Assembly (NCBI RefSeq): GCF_030553055.1
Contig: NZ_CP130713.1
Span: forward strand, 3,782,001-3,846,000
Source of the DNA: Streptomyces sp. XD-27
GTDB lineage: Bacteria > Actinomycetota > Actinomycetes > Streptomycetales > Streptomycetaceae
Reading direction: 5' to 3'
DNA length: 64,000 nt
Shown: positions 45,977 through 56,834 of the stretch, one piece after another
How the letters are laid out: every line of letters begins with the position of its first letter
How positions within the stretch are numbered: the stretch's first letter is position 1
The notes under the pieces: generated by a model
Told to the model about the DNA's origin: nothing
The model's input: only the letters and a program-made list of their open reading frames with translations
Database searches by the model: none
Position numbers and translations under genes: made by a program

Positions 45977-47259
45977 CTACGCCCCGCGCTCTGTCCGCGC
46001 CGCCATCCAGCCCGCCATCGCCCGTACGCCGAGGCCGATGGCACGCTCGTCCGGGGCGAATTCGGGGAAGTGCGGGTAGCCGGCCGTGACGGGTGCGCCG
46101 GGGGCACGGACGCCGAGGAAGGTGTACGTGCCGGGGACGCGGTCCAGGTAGAGGGCGAAGTCCTCGCCGCTGAACGGAGGGAACGCGGCATGGAGCACGG
46201 TGACCGCGTCGCGGCCCAGTGTGCGGCGCAGGTGGTTGGCGAGCACGCGGGCGTCGCGCTCCGGACAGACCATGGCCGGGAACGGCTCGGCGGGGAAGCT
46301 CACCCCGGCCCCGCGTACGACCTGGCCAGTCGGCGAATGTCCTCGCGTATCTCCGTGTACCGCTCCTGCGGCCAGCAGCGGTAGGACACACTCACCTTGG
46401 CCTCCTGTGCCCTGGCCCGGACGACCAGGAACCGGGCCAGCGGCCCGTCGGGCGTCTGGGCGTCGGCAACCATCCGCTCAATGTCCGCGGGCGTCTGCGG
46501 CGGTGCCACCGTGGCGAGCGCGCCGATCTCGGCGGCCAGTCGGCGCGCGGCGTCGGGCGCGTCCGGCCCCGGGAGAGTCACCTCCGCCTTGTCCTGGCCC
46601 GGCATCCCATAGCCCGGCGTCACGGCGAACTGGCCGACAGGGAACGGCCCGCAGTGCAGGGCGTGGATCTCCTCGACGCCGGTGCGCTCCAGCACGCCCG
46701 CGTCGATCAGCGCGCGGGCCCCGGTCAGGCTCTCCTCGGCGGGCTGGAAGAGGAAGACCACTGTTCCACTCAGTTGCCGCCGCAGCCGCGCCAGGACCCG
46801 CGCGACGCCGAGGGCCACCGCGGTGTGGACGTCATGCCCGCAGAGGTGAGCCGCCGCCGGACCGCCCCCCACGATGTCCTTGGGCGGCACCGCGTCCATG
46901 TCGGCCCGGTACGCGACGGTCCGGCCCGGACGTGAGCCGCGCAGGACGCCGACGACGCCGTGGCCGCCCACCCCGGTGGCGACGGTCAGCCCGGCCGCTC
47001 GCAGCTCTCGGGCCACCACACCGGCGGTGCGCCGCTCCTGCCCCGGCATCTCGGGGTGCCGATGGATATCCCGCCGCAGCTCGATCAGCCCGCGCTCCAG
47101 CCGCGCCACCTCGGCGTCCACCGCGCCTTGCGCCACCGGCCCTCGCCACCCACCGGCGACGGCCCTCCCCGCCGTTCCCCACACCGTTCCCACACCGACT
47201 GCCGCGGCGCCGGCCAGCAGCGTACGGCGCGCGAGCGTGTCCTCCATGGGACGCTTCAC
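45977..47259 (-). pseudogene. Exported M20 amidohydrolase, frame broken near the 3' end
   Basis: From GTG 47259 (GAAGGGGGAACG upstream) the product starts with a Tat-like leader (LARRTLLAGAAAVGVGT) followed by an M20D amidohydrolase: RRDIHRHPEMPGQE, TVAYRADMDAVP, HLCGHDVHTAVALGVA (metal ligands), LFQPAEE and ALHCGPFPVGQ. After SYAGPG the frame stops; the C-terminal part (FSGEDFALYLDRVPGTYTFLGV, GYPHFPEFAPDE) continues in the neighbouring frame. Five G are expected where four are present (46303-46306). Restored length about 427 residues, normal for the family. Substrate probably an N-acyl amino acid or peptide. Confidence 0.85.
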
Positions 47260-47454
47260 CGTTCCCCCTTCGTGGTCGGTCACGTGGCCTTCCGGAGCGC
47301 TGGACGGGGACGTCGGCTCGCGGGCACCGCGTGCGGTGCCGTCGCCCCCCCCCGCTGATCGGAAGACCTGTGAGGACAGGATCGCCGCACGCGGATGCCG
47401 TTGCCCATCCGGCCAGCCACCGCTTAGGGGTGGAGGTAACCCCCGCCCCCGCGG

Positions 47455-47658
47455 CTCGCCGTCGAACCGGCCGGCCTTCGCGGCGCGGAGGAAGGCGGCG
47501 AGGGTGGCGGGGGTGGTGGTGAGGACGACGGTGGGGTCGTCGCTCTCGCGGAGCCGTACGGAGCCGCCGGCTGCGCCGAGCTCCACGCATTCGTTGTTCT
47601 GGAATCCGCCGGAGAACGAGCTCTTCCGCCAGGGCGCTTCCCGTGAGGGCATTTGCAT
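47455..47658 (-). CDS. DUF397 protein, no stop before the next gene
   Basis: ATG 47658 overlaps the XRE stop as TGATG (coupled translation) and encodes a normal DUF397 domain (APWRKSSFSGGFQNNECVELGA, VRLRESDDPTVVLTTTPATLAAFLRAAKAGRFDGE). The coordinates mark the domain only: the frame runs on without a stop through 200 nt, across a C9 run, into the amidohydrolase. A one-base change just past the domain would reach TAA, so the run-on is probably another indel rather than a real fusion. Confidence 0.75.
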
Positions 47659-48506
47659 CACAGTTCCTGGACGATGCGGTCGATGAGATCCCGCGATTCC
47701 GACGCGGACAGCGCCGTAGCCTCCAGCGTACTGAATACTTCTCGATAGCCGCACAGTTGCCTCTCGTCATCGACGAAGATGCTCCCGTTCACGACGTCGA
47801 ATTGGGCCGTGTCGAGCTGCCGCACCGGGCCCTCTACGTAGAGCATCGAGAACGCTGCTGAGAAGCGCTCGCGAGCGAAAGGGATCACTTGCAGGTTCAC
47901 GGCAGGTCGGTGCGACTCACGTAGCAGCAGTTCCAGCTGGCCACGCGCGACCTTGCGGTCCCCCGCCTTGATGCGCAGCGCTGCTTCGTGAACGACCATC
48001 CTGATTTCAGGCGGATCCTCTCGGTCGAGAATCTGACGGCGCGCCTGGCGGAAGTCCGACAGAGTGTCGGAGAGCTCGCGGGACACCTCGTACGGCGCGT
48101 TGGCGAAGAGGGCACGGCTGTGCTCCTCCGTTTGAAAGAGGCCCGGAACATGCACCATCTGGAACAGCTTGATGGAACGGGCATGGTGTTCCAGCTCCGC
48201 GAGATCAAGCAGTGCGGCACCGACCGTGCTCCGGTACTGCTCCCACCAACCGCGCTTCTGCCGCCCCGTCATCGCCGCGAGCGCGTCAACCAACGCCGTG
48301 TCCGTCACGCCGTACTGGGCGGCCAGGGCGCGCACGCGCTCGCCACTCACCGCACGACGGCCCGCCTCCAGGTGCGACAGGTCGCCCTGCTTCATATCGG
48401 CTACGCGGGCAGCCTGCCCTGCGGGGATGCCCGCACGCTCGCGCAACTTCCTCAGCTCCGCGCCCAACCGCGCTTGTCGCGCAGTGGGGTTGCTTCTCCG
48501 CGGCAT
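47658..48506 (-). CDS. XRE regulator with DUF5753 (Scr1/WhiJ-type)
   Basis: A 282-residue regulator: helix-turn-helix near residues 15-65 (LRKLRERAGIPAGQAARVADMKQGDLSHLEAGRRAV) and DUF5753 domain (WWEQYRSTVGAALLDLAELEHHARSIKLFQMVHVPGLFQTEEHSRALF, EIRMVVHEAALR, NLQVIPFARERF). Upstream ATG 48506 with GGAAGTGAAG. Partner DUF397 is coupled downstream and an ATP-binding protein lies divergently, the classic Streptomyces developmental cluster. Confidence 0.92.
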   Translation of the reverse strand: MPRRSNPTARQARLGAELRKLRERAGIPAGQAARVADMKQGDLSHLEAGRRAVSGERVRALAAQYGVTDTALVDALAAMTGRQKRGWWEQYRSTVGAALLDLAELEHHARSIKLFQMVHVPGLFQTEEHSRALFANAPYEVSRELSDTLSDFRQARRQILDREDPPEIRMVVHEAALRIKAGDRKVARGQLELLLRESHRPAVNLQVIPFARERFSAAFSMLYVEGPVRQLDTAQFDVVNGSIFVDDERQLCGYREVFSTLEATALSASESRDLIDRIVQEL

Positions 48507-48681
48507 GGACTTCACTTCCTCCTCAGGGGCTCGCGACGCCACTGTGCCACGGCACGACCCGATCGGGCGAAGAAGCCAAGACGAGGTTGCGGGGAGCCAT
48601 AAATAGCTCCTACGTTGAGTGTTGCGCCGCTCACACACCGCAGCATGCGCCACGGCTCAAGCGTGCCCACAGGAGGCCCGT

Positions 48682-49137
48682 ATGCCCATGCCCCACACCC
48701 AACAGGACGTCGCCCCCTTCGAATACTGCATCCACGTCCCCAACGACCCCCGGGCCGTATCCGTCGCCAGAGCCAGCCTCCACAAGATGCTCCTCGCGCA
48801 CGGGCTGCCCGAACTCATCGACCGTGCCGAGCTGTTGGCCACCGAATTACTGACCAACGCCATCGTGCACTCCGGCGGCGAGGCCGACATCCGGATCAGC
48901 TGGACCGCCGACGAGAAGCTCCGACTCATGGTCTGGGACAACGGCCCCGCACCACTCGTCATCAAGGACCCCGACGACCCCGACGGCGACGGCGAGAGCG
49001 GGCGCGGGCTGCTCCTGCTCACGGTGGTCGCCGACACGTGGAGCACGTTCCCGCTCAAGGGCGAGCTGTGGGGCACGGCCGCCAAGGTCGTCTGCTGCGA
49101 GATCGGCAGGAAGCCCCGAGGTCTGTGGGCGTTGTGA
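48682..49137 (+). CDS. ATP-binding protein (RsbW-like histidine-kinase-type ATPase)
   Basis: A 151-residue HATPase_c_2 protein: LLATELLTNAIVHSGG (N box), VWDNGP (G1), GESGRGLLLLTVVADTW (G2). Related to anti-sigma factors; in XRE/DUF397 clusters its target is unclear. ATG 48682 follows AGGAGG. Leu56 is a TTA codon (48847-48849), so expression may be bldA-dependent. Divergent from the XRE gene. Confidence 0.88.
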   Translation: MPMPHTQQDVAPFEYCIHVPNDPRAVSVARASLHKMLLAHGLPELIDRAELLATELLTNAIVHSGGEADIRISWTADEKLRLMVWDNGPAPLVIKDPDDPDGDGESGRGLLLLTVVADTWSTFPLKGELWGTAAKVVCCEIGRKPRGLWAL

Positions 49138-49244
49138 GGGCGCGGTGCATAAGGCTGCCACTCCTGAGAGTGAACCTCTCCGCTGAACCCACCATCGGCG
49201 CCGCGCGCGGCCGACACTGGACCACATCCATTAAGGGGGGCAGC

Positions 49245-49826
49245 ATGACTGCTATGACACACGAGCCGACTCCTACCCCGGAGCAGATCCTCCTGGAGGA
49301 CTTTCTGGCTCTGGAGACCCCCGAAGGCTTCAAGGCCGAGCTCATCGAGGGGGAAATCGTCGTGTCACCGACGCCCGACGGCGACCACGAGGACCACATC
49401 AGCACCATCACCCGACAAGTGCTGCGAAATTCAGCAACAGACATGGATGCCTCGGGTACCAAAGGGCTCCTTCTCCCACGAGGCGGCCTGTGCCCGAAGA
49501 ACCACGCTATCCCCGATATCACCTTCGCCCCGCGCGACCTGCGCCTCTTTCGAGGAGCGCCGTCCTGGATGCCCTGCGACGGAGTCGCCATGGTGGCCGA
49601 AGTGACCAGCAGCAAGCCCGAACGTGATCGCATCGCCAAGCGGCACTGCTACGCACGCGGCGGGATCCCGCTCTACCTGCTGGTGGACCGGGAGGAAGGC
49701 ATGGTCACGCTGCTCAGCGAGCCCGCGTCCGAGGACTACACCGAGGTCCACTCCGCCGCCTTCGGCAAGACGATCACGCTGCCCGAGCCGTTCGCCTTCG
49801 AACTGGACACCGCGGATTTCGTCTGA
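49245..49826 (+). CDS. Uma2 family (DUF820) protein
   Basis: A 193-residue Uma2 protein: ELIEGEIVVSPTPDGDHEDHI, HAIPDITFAPRDL, VAMVAEVTSSKPERDRIAKRHCYARGGIPLYLLVDRE, with the PD...EVTS residues of the restriction-nuclease fold. ATG 49245 follows AAGGGGGG. Uma2 genes are numerous in Streptomyces and often adjoin ATP-binding/XRE genes. Function unknown. Confidence 0.85.
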   Translation: MTAMTHEPTPTPEQILLEDFLALETPEGFKAELIEGEIVVSPTPDGDHEDHISTITRQVLRNSATDMDASGTKGLLLPRGGLCPKNHAIPDITFAPRDLRLFRGAPSWMPCDGVAMVAEVTSSKPERDRIAKRHCYARGGIPLYLLVDREEGMVTLLSEPASEDYTEVHSAAFGKTITLPEPFAFELDTADFV

Positions 49827-49847
49827 CCTCGGGCAGTCACCCCGCAC

Positions 49848-49891
49848 ATCGAAGGGGCCGGGAGAGCATCCGCTCTCCCGGCCCCTTCGAT
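49848..49891. terminator. Strong bidirectional terminator
   Basis: Twenty-base perfect stem (49848-49867 with 49872-49891) around loop ATCC, between the convergent Uma2 and hspR genes. Confidence 0.85.
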
Positions 49892-49921
49892 GTCTGACGC
49901 AGCCGCTCCGCGGCTCCGCGG

Positions 49922-50416
49922 CTACTCCGGCCGCTTAGGCCGCCACACCACCAGCGCGCTCGTCTGCTGCACCTGGTCGTACGGGACGAGGTCCCGCCGG
50001 TACGACGCGTGCACCTGCGCCTCGCGCTGCTGCATCGCCGCCGCCGCGCCCTCGACCGCCGCGGTCAGTTCCGCGACGCGGGCCTGGAGCGCCGCGACCT
50101 GGTTCTCCAGTTCGATGATGCGCTTGATGCCGGCCAGGTTGATGCCCTCCTCCTGCGACAACTGCTGTACCTGGCGGAGCAGTTCGATGTCGCGGGCCGA
50201 GTAGCGGCGGCCGCGGCCCGCGGTGCGGTCGGGGGAGACCAGGCCGAGCCGGTCGTACTGCCGCAGGGTCTGCGGGTGCAGGCCCGAGAGCTGTGCCGCC
50301 ACCGAGATGACGTACACCGGTGTCTCGTCGGTCAGTTGGTACGGATTGCGGGGAGCCCGGCCGCCGCCGCGTCCGCCACCGGCGCCCTGCATTCCGCCTC
50401 GCCCGTCCACCACCAT
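49922..50416 (-). CDS. hspR: HspR, MerR-family heat-shock repressor
   Basis: A 164-residue MerR-type regulator: YVISVAAQLSGLHPQTLRQYDRLGLVSPDRTAGRGRRYSARDIELLRQVQQL (winged helix) and a C-terminal helical tail. HspR binds HAIR sites, with DnaK as co-repressor, and represses its own operon and clpB; the two HAIR sites before dnaK and one before clpB fit this. Last gene of dnaK-grpE-dnaJ-hspR; its ATG lies 3 nt after the dnaJ stop. Confidence 0.95.
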   Translation of the reverse strand: MVVDGRGGMQGAGGGRGGGRAPRNPYQLTDETPVYVISVAAQLSGLHPQTLRQYDRLGLVSPDRTAGRGRRYSARDIELLRQVQQLSQEEGINLAGIKRIIELENQVAALQARVAELTAAVEGAAAAMQQREAQVHASYRRDLVPYDQVQQTSALVVWRPKRPE

Positions 50417-50419
50417 GGG

Positions 50420-51598
50420 TCATGCTCCCTTCGCGGCCTGGAACAGCTCCGCCCGCGGGTCCTGGCCCGCGGTGGCCTCCCGGTACGACTCCAGCGCCTC
50501 GCGCGCCTTGTCGTCGAGCTCCTTGGGTACGGCGACCTCCACCGTGACCAGCAGGTCACCGCGGCTGCCGTCCTTGCGCACCGCGCCCTTGCCGCGGGCG
50601 CGCATCGTACGGCCGTTGGGCGTGCCCGCGGGCAGCTTGAGCGTGACCGGCGGGCCGCCGAGGGTCGGCACCTTCACCTCGCCGCCGAGCGCGGCCTCCA
50701 CGAAGGAGACCGGCACGGTGACCGTGAGGTTGTCGTCCTTGCGGCCGAAGACCGGGTGCGGGTCGACGTGGACGACGACATAGAGGTCGCCGGCCGGGCC
50801 GCCGGTCTCGCCCGGTGCGCCCTTGCCGCGCAGCCGGATCCGCTGCCCGTCGCTGACGCCCGCGGGGATACGGACCTGCATGGTGCGCGCGGAGCGGGCG
50901 CGCCCGCTGCCCTTGCACACGTCGCAGGGGTTCTCGGCGATCAGACCCCGGCCCCGGCAGTCCGCGCACGGGTCGGTGAGCGAGAAGCCCCCGCCCGCGC
51001 CCCGGCTGACCTGGCCGGTGCCGACGCAGGTGGGGCAGACCCGCGGCGTGCCGTTCTTGTCGCCCGTGCCCGAACACGTCTTGCACGGGGCCTGGCTGGA
51101 CATCCGCAGCGGGACGGTGGCCCCCTCCACGGCCTCGGTGAAGCTCAGCGTCACCTCGGACTCGATGTCCTGGCCGCGGCGCGGCTGGGTGCGGGCCGTG
51201 CCCCGGCCGCCGAACAGGCCGCCGAAGACGTCGCCGAGCCCGCCGCCGAAGCCGCCCGCGCCACCACCGGGCTGGCCCGCGCCGCCGAAGAGGTCGCCGA
51301 GGTCGAAGTTGAAGCTGCCGCCGCCCGGGCCGCCGGGACCGGGGCGGAAGCCGCCGTTCCCGAACAGCGCGCGGGCCTCGTCGTACTCCTTGCGGCGCTT
51401 GGCGTCCGCGAGCACGTCGTTGGCCTCGGAGATCTCCTTGAAGCGCTCCTCGGCCTTGGCGTCGCCCTTGTTGGCGTCCGGGTGGAACTCGCGGGCGAGC
51501 TTCCGGTACGCCTTCTTGATCTCCGCCTCGGTGGCGTCCTTCGGGACGCCGAGGACCTTGTACAGGTCCTTCTCCAGCACATCCCTGCTCAGGCTCAT
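50420..51598 (-). CDS. dnaJ: DnaJ chaperone (Hsp40)
   Basis: A 392-residue DnaJ: J domain with HPD (REFHPDANKGD), a Gly/Phe-rich linker, four zinc repeats (CKTCSGTG, CPTCVGTG, CADCRGRG, CDVCKGSG) and the C-terminal substrate domain. It delivers substrates to DnaK and stimulates its ATPase. Third gene of the operon. Confidence 0.97.
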   Translation of the reverse strand: MSLSRDVLEKDLYKVLGVPKDATEAEIKKAYRKLAREFHPDANKGDAKAEERFKEISEANDVLADAKRRKEYDEARALFGNGGFRPGPGGPGGGSFNFDLGDLFGGAGQPGGGAGGFGGGLGDVFGGLFGGRGTARTQPRRGQDIESEVTLSFTEAVEGATVPLRMSSQAPCKTCSGTGDKNGTPRVCPTCVGTGQVSRGAGGGFSLTDPCADCRGRGLIAENPCDVCKGSGRARSARTMQVRIPAGVSDGQRIRLRGKGAPGETGGPAGDLYVVVHVDPHPVFGRKDDNLTVTVPVSFVEAALGGEVKVPTLGGPPVTLKLPAGTPNGRTMRARGKGAVRKDGSRGDLLVTVEVAVPKELDDKAREALESYREATAGQDPRAELFQAAKGA

Positions 51599-51631
51599 CC
51601 CCGGCGTCCCTCCTTCCTCGTCACCACTGCG

Positions 51632-54183
<2,552 letters not shown>

Positions 54184-54190
54184 CTACAGC

Positions 54191-54211
54191 ATTGAGTGGA
54201 ACAGGCTCAAG
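54191..54211. promoter_or_regulatory. HAIR operator 1 of the dnaK operon
   Basis: ATTGAGT-N7-GCTCAAG, 12 of 14 consensus bases. Confidence 0.85.
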
Positions 54212-54242
54212 CCTGCATGATCAACTTTTTCGTGTCAACAGA

Positions 54243-54263
54243 CATGAGTCGGCCCCGCTCAAC
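54243..54263. promoter_or_regulatory. HAIR operator 2 of the dnaK operon
   Basis: CATGAGT-N7-GCTCAAC, a weaker copy (11 of 14), 52 bp from the first, i.e. about five helical turns. Confidence 0.7.
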
Positions 54264-54414
54264 TTTTATGTCGAGCTTATGAGCAGCAACGAAGGGAAGC
54301 GCCGTGGGCGACAAGGAAGATGGGGAGGTCAGGGCAGCCTGAGCGACACAGATCACCGGCCGGTCGACTGCATGGGTCCGTGAAACCTCGGTAATCTCGG
54401 CAGAGACCGGATAA

Positions 54415-54430
54415 GTTACTGCTTAGTAAT
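54415..54430 (+). promoter_or_regulatory. Palindrome before the Fe-S oxidoreductase
   Basis: TTACT-GCTT-AGTAA (54416-54429), about 40 nt before the start; shape of a TetR-type operator. Confidence 0.4.
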
Positions 54431-54470
54431 CACTCATCATCACCGCTCTCGCAGGTCCGAGGAGCCACCC

Positions 54471-56759
54471 ATGCAACTCGCCGCGATCATTGTGTCGCTG
54501 GTCCTCATCGCGATCGGCGTCGCGCTGTTCGGCCGCGCCATCCTGCAGATCTACCGCTTCATGCAGCTCGGCCAGCCCGTCCCCGCCGGCTCCCGGACCA
54601 ACGACCCCAAGCAGCGCACGATCACGGTGGTCAAGGAGTTCCTCGGCCACACCCGCATGAACAAGTGGGGCATCGTCGGCATCGCGCACTGGTTCGTGGC
54701 GGTGGGCTTCTTCTCCCTGCTGCTGACGATCGCCAACGCCATCGGCCAGCTCTTCCAGTCCGACTGGCTGCTGCCGGTCATCGGCGGCTGGCTGCCGTGG
54801 GAGATGTTCGTCGAGTTCATGGGCCTGATGACGACGGTGGGCATCGTGACCCTGATCGTCATCCGGCAGCTGAACCGGCCGGGCGGGGCGGGCCGCAAGT
54901 CCCGCTTCGCGGGCTCCAACACCGGCCAGGCGTACTTCGTCGAGTCCGTCATCCTCATCGTCGGCATCTCGATCATGACGCTGCACGCCCTGGAGGGCGC
55001 CCAGCACCACGTCGACAGCTACGAGCCCGGCTTCTTCGCCTCGTACCCCCTGGTCGCGGCCTTCAAGGGACTGAGCGTCAGCACGCTCCAGAACCTCACC
55101 TACCTCTTCGCGATGATCAAGATCGCGACGTCCTTCATCTGGATGATCACGGTCTCCCTCAGGACCGACATGGGTGTCGCCTGGCACCGCTTCCTCGGCT
55201 TCCCGAACATCTGGTTCAAGCGCGAGTCCAGCGGCGACGTGGCGCTCGGCGCGCTCCAGCCGATGACCTCCGGCGGCAAGCCGATCGACTTCGAGGACCC
55301 GGGCGAGGACGACGTCTTCGGTGTGTCGAAGATCGAGGAGTTCTCCTGGAAGGGCCTGCTCGACTTCTCCACCTGCACCGAGTGCGGCCGCTGCCAGTCG
55401 CAGTGCCCGGCCTGGAACACCGGCAAGCCGCTGTCGCCGAAGCTGCTGATCATGGCGCTGCGCGACCACGCGCACGCCAAGGCCCCGTACCTGCTCGCCG
55501 GCGGCGGCAAGGACATGGAGGGCACGGAGAAGGCGACCGAGGAGCAGCTCGCCGACGTGCCCGCCGCGGCGCTGGCCGAGGCCGAGCGGCCGCTGATCGG
55601 CACCCTCGAAGAGAACGGCGTCATCGACCCGGACGTGCTGTGGTCCTGCACCACCTGCGGCGCCTGCGTCGAGCAGTGCCCGGTCGACATCGAGCACGTC
55701 GACCACATCGTCGACATGCGCCGCTACCAGGTGATGATCGAGAGCTCCTTCCCGTCCGAGGCGGGCACGATGCTCAAGAACCTGGAGAAGAAGGGCAACC
55801 CCTGGGGCCTGGCCAAGAAGCAGCGCCTGGCGTGGACCAAGGAGGTCGACTTCGAGGTCCCGGTCGTCGGCAAGGACATCGAGGACCTCACCGAGGTCGA
55901 CTACCTGTACTGGGTCGGCTGCGCCGGGGCCCTGGAGGACCGGGCCAAGAAGACCACCAAGGCCTTCGCGGAGCTGCTGCACATGGCGGGCGTGAAGTTC
56001 GCGATCATGGGCGGCGACGAGGCGTGCACCGGTGACTCGGCCCGCCGCCTGGGCAACGAGTTCCTCTTCCAGCAGCTCGGCCAGCAGAACGTCGAGATGC
56101 TGAACATGGCGTTCGGTGAGGATGCCGACGAGGGCGTCACGGTCGAGAAGTCGAAGAAGAAGATCGTCGCGACCTGCCCGCACTGCTTCAACACGATCGC
56201 CAACGAGTACCCGCAGCTGGGCGGCGAGTACGAGGTCATCCACCACACCCAGCTGCTCCAGCACCTCATCGACGAGGGCAAGCTGATCCCGGTGACCCCG
56301 GTCGAGGGGCTCATCACCTACCACGACCCGTGCTACCTGGGCCGCCACAACAAGGTCTACACGCCGCCGCGCGAGATCATCGCCAAGGTGCCGGGCCTGC
56401 GGAACGAGGAGATGCACCGCCACAAGGAGCGGGGCTTCTGCTGCGGCGCGGGCGGTGCGCGGATGTGGATGGAGGAGCGGATCGGCAAGCGCATCAACAA
56501 CGAGCGTGTTGATGAGGCGCTGTCGTTGAATCCGGACATCATTTCGACTGCGTGCCCGTTCTGCCTCGTCATGCTGACCGACTCGGTCAACGCCAAGACA
56601 GCATCTAATAGCGGCTCCGCCGCGGGCGACGGCAAGGCCAAGGAGTCGATCCAGGTCGTGGACGTCGCGCAGCTGCTGCTGGAGTCGGTGAAGACCCCGG
56701 TGGAGCCGGAGGGCGACGGAGAGACGGCGGAGGAGCCGGCGCCCGAACCGGTGAAGTAA
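54471..56759 (+). CDS. Membrane Fe-S oxidoreductase (heterodisulfide-reductase-like, CCG domains)
   Basis: A 762-residue protein. An N-terminal membrane domain of about five helices is followed by two [4Fe-4S] motifs (CTECGRCQSQCP and CTTCGACVEQCP) and two cysteine-rich CCG domains (ending CPHCFNT and YHDPCYLGRH ... CCGAGGARMW). It resembles HdrD-type subunits and the actinobacterial protein thought to pass electrons from acyl-CoA dehydrogenase/ETF to menaquinone. No ETF gene is adjacent. A terminator follows. Confidence 0.9.
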   Translation: MQLAAIIVSLVLIAIGVALFGRAILQIYRFMQLGQPVPAGSRTNDPKQRTITVVKEFLGHTRMNKWGIVGIAHWFVAVGFFSLLLTIANAIGQLFQSDWLLPVIGGWLPWEMFVEFMGLMTTVGIVTLIVIRQLNRPGGAGRKSRFAGSNTGQAYFVESVILIVGISIMTLHALEGAQHHVDSYEPGFFASYPLVAAFKGLSVSTLQNLTYLFAMIKIATSFIWMITVSLRTDMGVAWHRFLGFPNIWFKRESSGDVALGALQPMTSGGKPIDFEDPGEDDVFGVSKIEEFSWKGLLDFSTCTECGRCQSQCPAWNTGKPLSPKLLIMALRDHAHAKAPYLLAGGGKDMEGTEKATEEQLADVPAAALAEAERPLIGTLEENGVIDPDVLWSCTTCGACVEQCPVDIEHVDHIVDMRRYQVMIESSFPSEAGTMLKNLEKKGNPWGLAKKQRLAWTKEVDFEVPVVGKDIEDLTEVDYLYWVGCAGALEDRAKKTTKAFAELLHMAGVKFAIMGGDEACTGDSARRLGNEFLFQQLGQQNVEMLNMAFGEDADEGVTVEKSKKKIVATCPHCFNTIANEYPQLGGEYEVIHHTQLLQHLIDEGKLIPVTPVEGLITYHDPCYLGRHNKVYTPPREIIAKVPGLRNEEMHRHKERGFCCGAGGARMWMEERIGKRINNERVDEALSLNPDIISTACPFCLVMLTDSVNAKTASNSGSAAGDGKAKESIQVVDVAQLLLESVKTPVEPEGDGETAEEPAPEPVK

Positions 56760-56776
56760 CGCCTGTTGGGCTGTAG

Positions 56777-56811
56777 GTAAGGGGCTGGTGCCATGGGCAC
56801 CAGCCCCTTAC
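56777..56811. terminator. Strong bidirectional terminator
   Basis: GTAAGGGGCTGGTGCC (56777-56792) and its complement (56796-56811) with loop ATG, between convergent genes. Confidence 0.8.
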
Positions 56812-56834
56812 GCGTAGGCCCTTACGTCCGCCCC

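Noticed and set aside
47259..47658. True fusion of DUF397 with the amidohydrolase
   Set aside because: The hydrolase has its own GTG, ribosome-binding site and Tat-like leader, and a homopolymer indel explains the open frame.
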